From contig CAJUKP010000006.1 of assembly GCA_910587165.1 (NCBI GenBank), positions 1-64,000 on the forward strand: DNA of 64,000 nt, read 5' to 3'. A program made the translations under genes and the position numbers. This DNA is from an uncultured Duncaniella sp. Lineage in GTDB: Bacteria > Bacteroidota > Bacteroidia > Bacteroidales > Muribaculaceae. Under the pieces are notes generated by a model that ran no database searches, had not been told where the DNA came from, and worked only from the letters and a program-made list of their open reading frames with translations. Below, one piece after another: positions 62,501 to 64,000 of the stretch (positions are counted from its first letter, which is position 1; each line of letters begins with the position of its first letter).

Positions 62501-64000
62501 GGTAGTCGATGCAAACAACATTATTGTCACCACCCGTGGCACCGAGAATCTAAAGTTCACGATCGAAGAGATTCTGAAGGAGCAGAAGTCATTCTGGCGG
62601 GAGGTTGCCGAATATGGCTCGCGCCTCGTCATGTCTCCAAGAAATGCTTCGATACGCTTCCGCGACACCCGGTCGCTGTCGCTCCCGCTCTTCCGTCCGG
62701 AGATCGGCGACATATTCGGACAAAGCACAAACTACGGTCCTCTTTCTCCCGGCCTTGACTTCGCATTCGGATTTGCCGGGGAGAATTATGTGGACAAAGC
62801 ACTGAGCAAGGGCTGGCTCATCACTGATGACGGACAGACCTCCCCTGCCATTTTCGCACGCACCAAGGAACTCAACATAGAGCTGACTCTCGAGCCTGTT
62901 AAGGGACTGAAGATAACATTGACAACCAACAGGACCGACAACCGGACACGCTCCACCCAGTTCATGTATGAAAATATGCCCACAACCTTGGCAGGATCAT
63001 ACACAAAAACCCATGTCACCCTCAAGACAGCATTGCGTCATTTCAAAGCCGACAACGGTTATGAATCGGATGCCTTCAACAAATTCCTTGCGAACATACC
63101 GGTAATAGCCGGCCGAATCGAAGGAAGCTATGCGGGAGTAAACTATCCCGAAGGAGGTATCATGAGCGGAAATATAAACGCCGGCCATCCGTTCAATCCG
63201 GAGGTTGGCACCGTGAGCCGCACCTCAAGCGATGTGCTGATTCCGGCATTCCTATCCGCATATTCCGGATCTGATCCAAAAAAACAGTATCTCACACCAT
63301 TCCCCTCCTTTGCCAATGCACTGCCAAACTGGCGCGTGACATACGATGGCATCATTTATCTCGGGAATCTGCGCAACATATTCAAGAGTTTCACACTCAG
63401 CCACGCATATCAATGCACATACAGTGTCGGCTCATATTCATCGTTCCTTAACTGGGCTTCCACCGGTTCAGGCGACCAAGGGTTCATAATAGACGAACTC
63501 ACCGGTAATCCCATACCGTCATCGCCCTACAACATATCATCTGTTGCCATAACAGAGAAATTCGCGCCGCTCATCGGAGCCGCTGTGACAATGAAGAATG
63601 ATATGACCGTGTCGGCTGAATACCGTGATTCGCGCACGCTCACACTCAACACCTCTGCCGGCCAGGTGGTCGAAGCCAACCAGAGAGGTATCACACTCGG
63701 CCTCGGCTACAAAATTATCGGGTTCAACACCGTCCTCAAGATGAAAGGCTCGGGACGCGGCATCTCAAATGATCTCACAATCAACGGCGACTTCTCTTTT
63801 GCAGAGACCCAAGCTCTGATCCGCCGCATCGAGACCGCATATACCCAGGCCACTTCTGGCACCCGCACATTCAATCTCAATCTGTCGGCAAGCTACATCA
63901 TGTCACGTCGTCTCACATTGGGAGCGTTCTTTGATCATCAGATCAACACCCCCATTGTGTCATCGACATCCTATCCCACCACAAGCACAGCCTTCGGGTT
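56586..64000 (+). CDS. sprA: Type IX secretion translocon protein SprA/Sov (3' end outside the window)
   Basis: The giant outer-membrane barrel that forms the conducting channel of the type IX secretion system (Sov in Porphyromonas). I translated representative stretches in one frame from the GTG at 56586 to the window end: a signal-anchor MRRRNHIYLAVLAVGLLTG, an early strand-rich region (YFDFDQKIQATVQASVGDRM), the SprA hallmark SSYIDDFESAQIGIDLRS (about residues 832-849), and a C-terminal barrel. About 2,471 codons are visible, and the last residues (MSRRLTLGAFFDHQIN onward) resemble the final strands, so probably only a short tail is missing. The start is GTG, 0 nt after the ruvA stop. Confidence 0.92.
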   Translation, partial: MRRRNHIYLAVLAVGLLTGLTVFSLRLGAQFVTPGFTPPAPVMPASPLVQAADTILTTYPVGQAIPQTYNDIVRDELAADLTTPSNIKTISEYDPELGCYVIRTKLGDQDITTPFYLTPEQFNEWQNRQSMRDYFRARNAESAQGGKDKEPFNILDMNFALGPLEKIFGPGGVSLKTQGSVTMSMGIKSNKTDNPALNLDSRRKTYFDFDQKIQATVQASVGDRMKFNMTYNTDATFDFDSKNIKLAYEGKEDDIVKSIEAGNVSMTTGSSLIRGSTALFGIKTQLQFGKLTATALVSQQNSQSTSVSSKGGAQTTEFTVRVDDYDQNRHFFLGHYFRDNYDRFASKLPFVSSGIKITRIEVWVTNKNSKFDQSRNFVAFMDLGESNHLSSDYWQPNISVPVPSNSSNNLLSVIKTDYPGARSINTVTQALAPLAAYGIEGGMDYEKVESARLLSSSEYTLNSTLGYISLKSALSADEVLGVAYEYTYNGQVYQVGEFSADITTTDQSIYLKMLKSTTVDPKLPMWDLMMKNVYSLGAYQVQKQNFRLNIKYLSDTTGTEINYLPVPAIANQPLLQVMNLDRIDTNEASNPDGFFDFIEGYTILSSQGKIIFPVVEPFGQHLAEKIADPVLAEKYVYQELYDSTLIVARQFADKNKFVLKGRYQASNGSQIRLNAMNVPRGSVVVTAGGVVLTENSDYTVDYAMGIVTITNQSIIDSGQSINVSLENQSLFSTQRKTLLGLDLSYRFNKDFNIGATILHFSEKALTEKVNIGDEVVNNTIWGLNTQYNTQFMWLTNLLNKIPTVNATSPSTLSLQAEFAHLIPHAQKSGSNKGSSYIDDFESAQIGIDLRSPYSWFLASTPYDPSGDALFPEASLSNNVDYGKNRALLNWYFIDRMFTARNSSMCPGYIKSDPKQINNPYVREITLREVFPGRQQTYGESNIIQTLNLSFYPTERGPYNLDATNIDDQGNLLNPEKRWGGIMRKMDNTNFEASNIEYVQFWMLSPFLDPDNDNLSGGDLYLNFGEVSEDILKDGLKSYENGMPVDGNNQFLEETVWGRVSRQNSLTYAFDNNAGARKLQDVGLDGLPNDDEFTFSSYQKYLEALRTKLSPAAIEKMQADKFSPFNDPAGDNYHFFRGYDYDEERLGVLERYKRYNGVEGNSLSPEDAPDPLYQSSRSLPDVEDINQDNTLNEYERYFQYRISIRPEDLEVGKNYITDKQVSIVPNNDGTTQEVVWYQFKIPLSDYDKVVGNITDFSTIRFARMFMTGFKATTHLRFATFELVKGEWRPYEFNLNSRGDAPAEGKLDISVVNIEENADRQPVNYVLPPGVTRITDPGQSQIVQLNEQSMSLKLTGLQAGDARGVYKNTLLDLRNYKRMQMWVHAEKLIDDLTNLKSGELAVFIRLGSDVKSNYYEYEVPLELTPADHYDNDSPSDRKIVWPRNNYMDFDLQTLVNLKKERNKAKNENEPGVGFATVYTSRDPENERNRISVIGNPSLSDVRVMLIGVRNNSPTTKDGTVWLNELKVTDFNNEGGWAAKGNLNIGVSDIATLNMGAHIETAGFGSVDQPLNARRMDDYEQYNFAMQVDAGRFLPEGAKLRAPIYYSVSKEKVTPKYNPLDQDVELKDALDACATKAQKDSIMNYAVENSTVKSFSISGLKFDVKSKTPKPWDPANFTFNFSFNKQSKTDPTTEYEYTNDYRGSFQYSYSPYNKGWKPFGSLKSKSKNARFLKEWQLNYMPTNISFLTTISRYYYEMQTRSETDVDFRLPVSVSKNFIWDRQFSLSWNFTKSLSMTFNSNTSARIEETMGAVNRKLFPDKYKEWKDTVMQSILSLGTPWSYNQSFVVNYRAPFSRIPFLDWLTGNFSYNSTYRWDRGAEVDGVSMGNSIANQAAINADGRINFETLYNKWSFTKAVNQRFQAKRARVSERKAKKYERTFSLKPDTTLTIKHNLRNKKVKVTAATTDGKPFRVTHKVVDANNIIVTTRGTENLKFTIEEILKEQKSFWREVAEYGSRLVMSPRNASIRFRDTRSLSLPLFRPEIGDIFGQSTNYGPLSPGLDFAFGFAGENYVDKALSKGWLITDDGQTSPAIFARTKELNIELTLEPVKGLKITLTTNRTDNRTRSTQFMYENMPTTLAGSYTKTHVTLKTALRHFKADNGYESDAFNKFLANIPVIAGRIEGSYAGVNYPEGGIMSGNINAGHPFNPEVGTVSRTSSDVLIPAFLSAYSGSDPKKQYLTPFPSFANALPNWRVTYDGIIYLGNLRNIFKSFTLSHAYQCTYSVGSYSSFLNWASTGSGDQGFIIDELTGNPIPSSPYNISSVAITEKFAPLIGAAVTMKNDMTVSAEYRDSRTLTLNTSAGQVVEANQRGITLGLGYKIIGFNTVLKMKGSGRGISNDLTINGDFSFAETQALIRRIETAYTQATSGTRTFNLNLSASYIMSRRLTLGAFFDHQINTPIVSSTSYPTTSTAFG

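Noticed and set aside
62120..62728. 202-codon open frame antisense to sprA
   Set aside because: A shadow frame; sprA translation is continuous here and typical of the family.
1..64000. Mobile elements, prophage, CRISPR arrays or polysaccharide-utilisation loci
   Set aside because: No transposase, integrase, spaced repeats or SusC/SusD-like genes were found anywhere in the window.

Overview
The window looks like a chromosomal segment of a Bacteroidales bacterium with roughly balanced GC, most likely a gut lineage such as Muribaculaceae; the family-level placement is inference. The evidence is the gene set: paired methylmalonyl-CoA mutase subunits, the FtsK-LolA-TrxB order, PorQ and SprA of the type IX secretion system, an LptD-like protein and two DUF6377-type regulators. 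At least nine genes are also preceded by the Bacteroidetes primary-sigma promoter pattern TTTG-N19-21-TAnnTTTG. I see no insertion sequence, prophage, CRISPR array or integrase. The segment is dense and mostly housekeeping.

Layout. 1-250: the 3' end of a class II tRNA (probably Leu) with its terminator. 290-4400: mutB and mutA (minus). 4452-11831: a minus-strand run from ftsK through a LolA-like carrier, trxB and a GNAT enzyme to a beta-propeller lipoprotein and an alpha/beta hydrolase. 11975-12795: flavodoxin and rpmH (plus), closed by a 24-bp bidirectional terminator. 12873-19459 (minus): an amidase/nitrilase, a PlsC-like acyltransferase, thrC, a small lipoprotein, a DEDDh exonuclease, ispH, cmk and porQ. 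19635-20997 (plus): a stand-alone TonB C-terminal domain protein and a glycosyltransferase. 20990-30293 (minus): gyrB, rnr, a polyprenyl synthetase, a TatD nuclease, an NlpC/P60 peptidase, a CstA-family transporter, a DUF4286 protein and ruvC. 30503-32124: folP-cdaA (c-di-AMP synthesis). 32593-35372: purT followed by a DUF6377 regulator. 35569-37470 (plus): tpiA, a SPOR protein and folE. 37937-40870: lptD (minus). 41158-45595 (plus): an Lrp regulator, mtaB, a glycosyltransferase and an ECF sigma factor operon. 45708-53204 (plus): a very large alpha-2-macroglobulin-like protein and a second DUF6377 regulator. 53935-64000: ligA (minus), divergent from ruvA-sprA (plus); sprA runs off the window a few codons before its expected end.

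The most unusual signal is in the three longest gene-free stretches (32125-32592, 37471-37936, 53205-53934). Each holds a promoter-like sequence followed, about 190-330 nt later on the same strand, by a strong intrinsic terminator, with no convincing reading frame between. They look like independent small RNA genes. Two of them lie just downstream of, and on the same strand as, the two paralogous membrane-anchored DUF6377 regulators, and share a 14-base promoter core including six bases beyond the -7 element. A DUF6377 regulator paired with a downstream small RNA is my best candidate for an undescribed system here; it rests on two instances and needs comparative testing.

Several genes appear to start with TTG or GTG (lptD, mtaB, cdaA, the first DUF6377 gene, sprA). 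In a few places (lptD, ligA, folP) the promoter position was used to choose the start.
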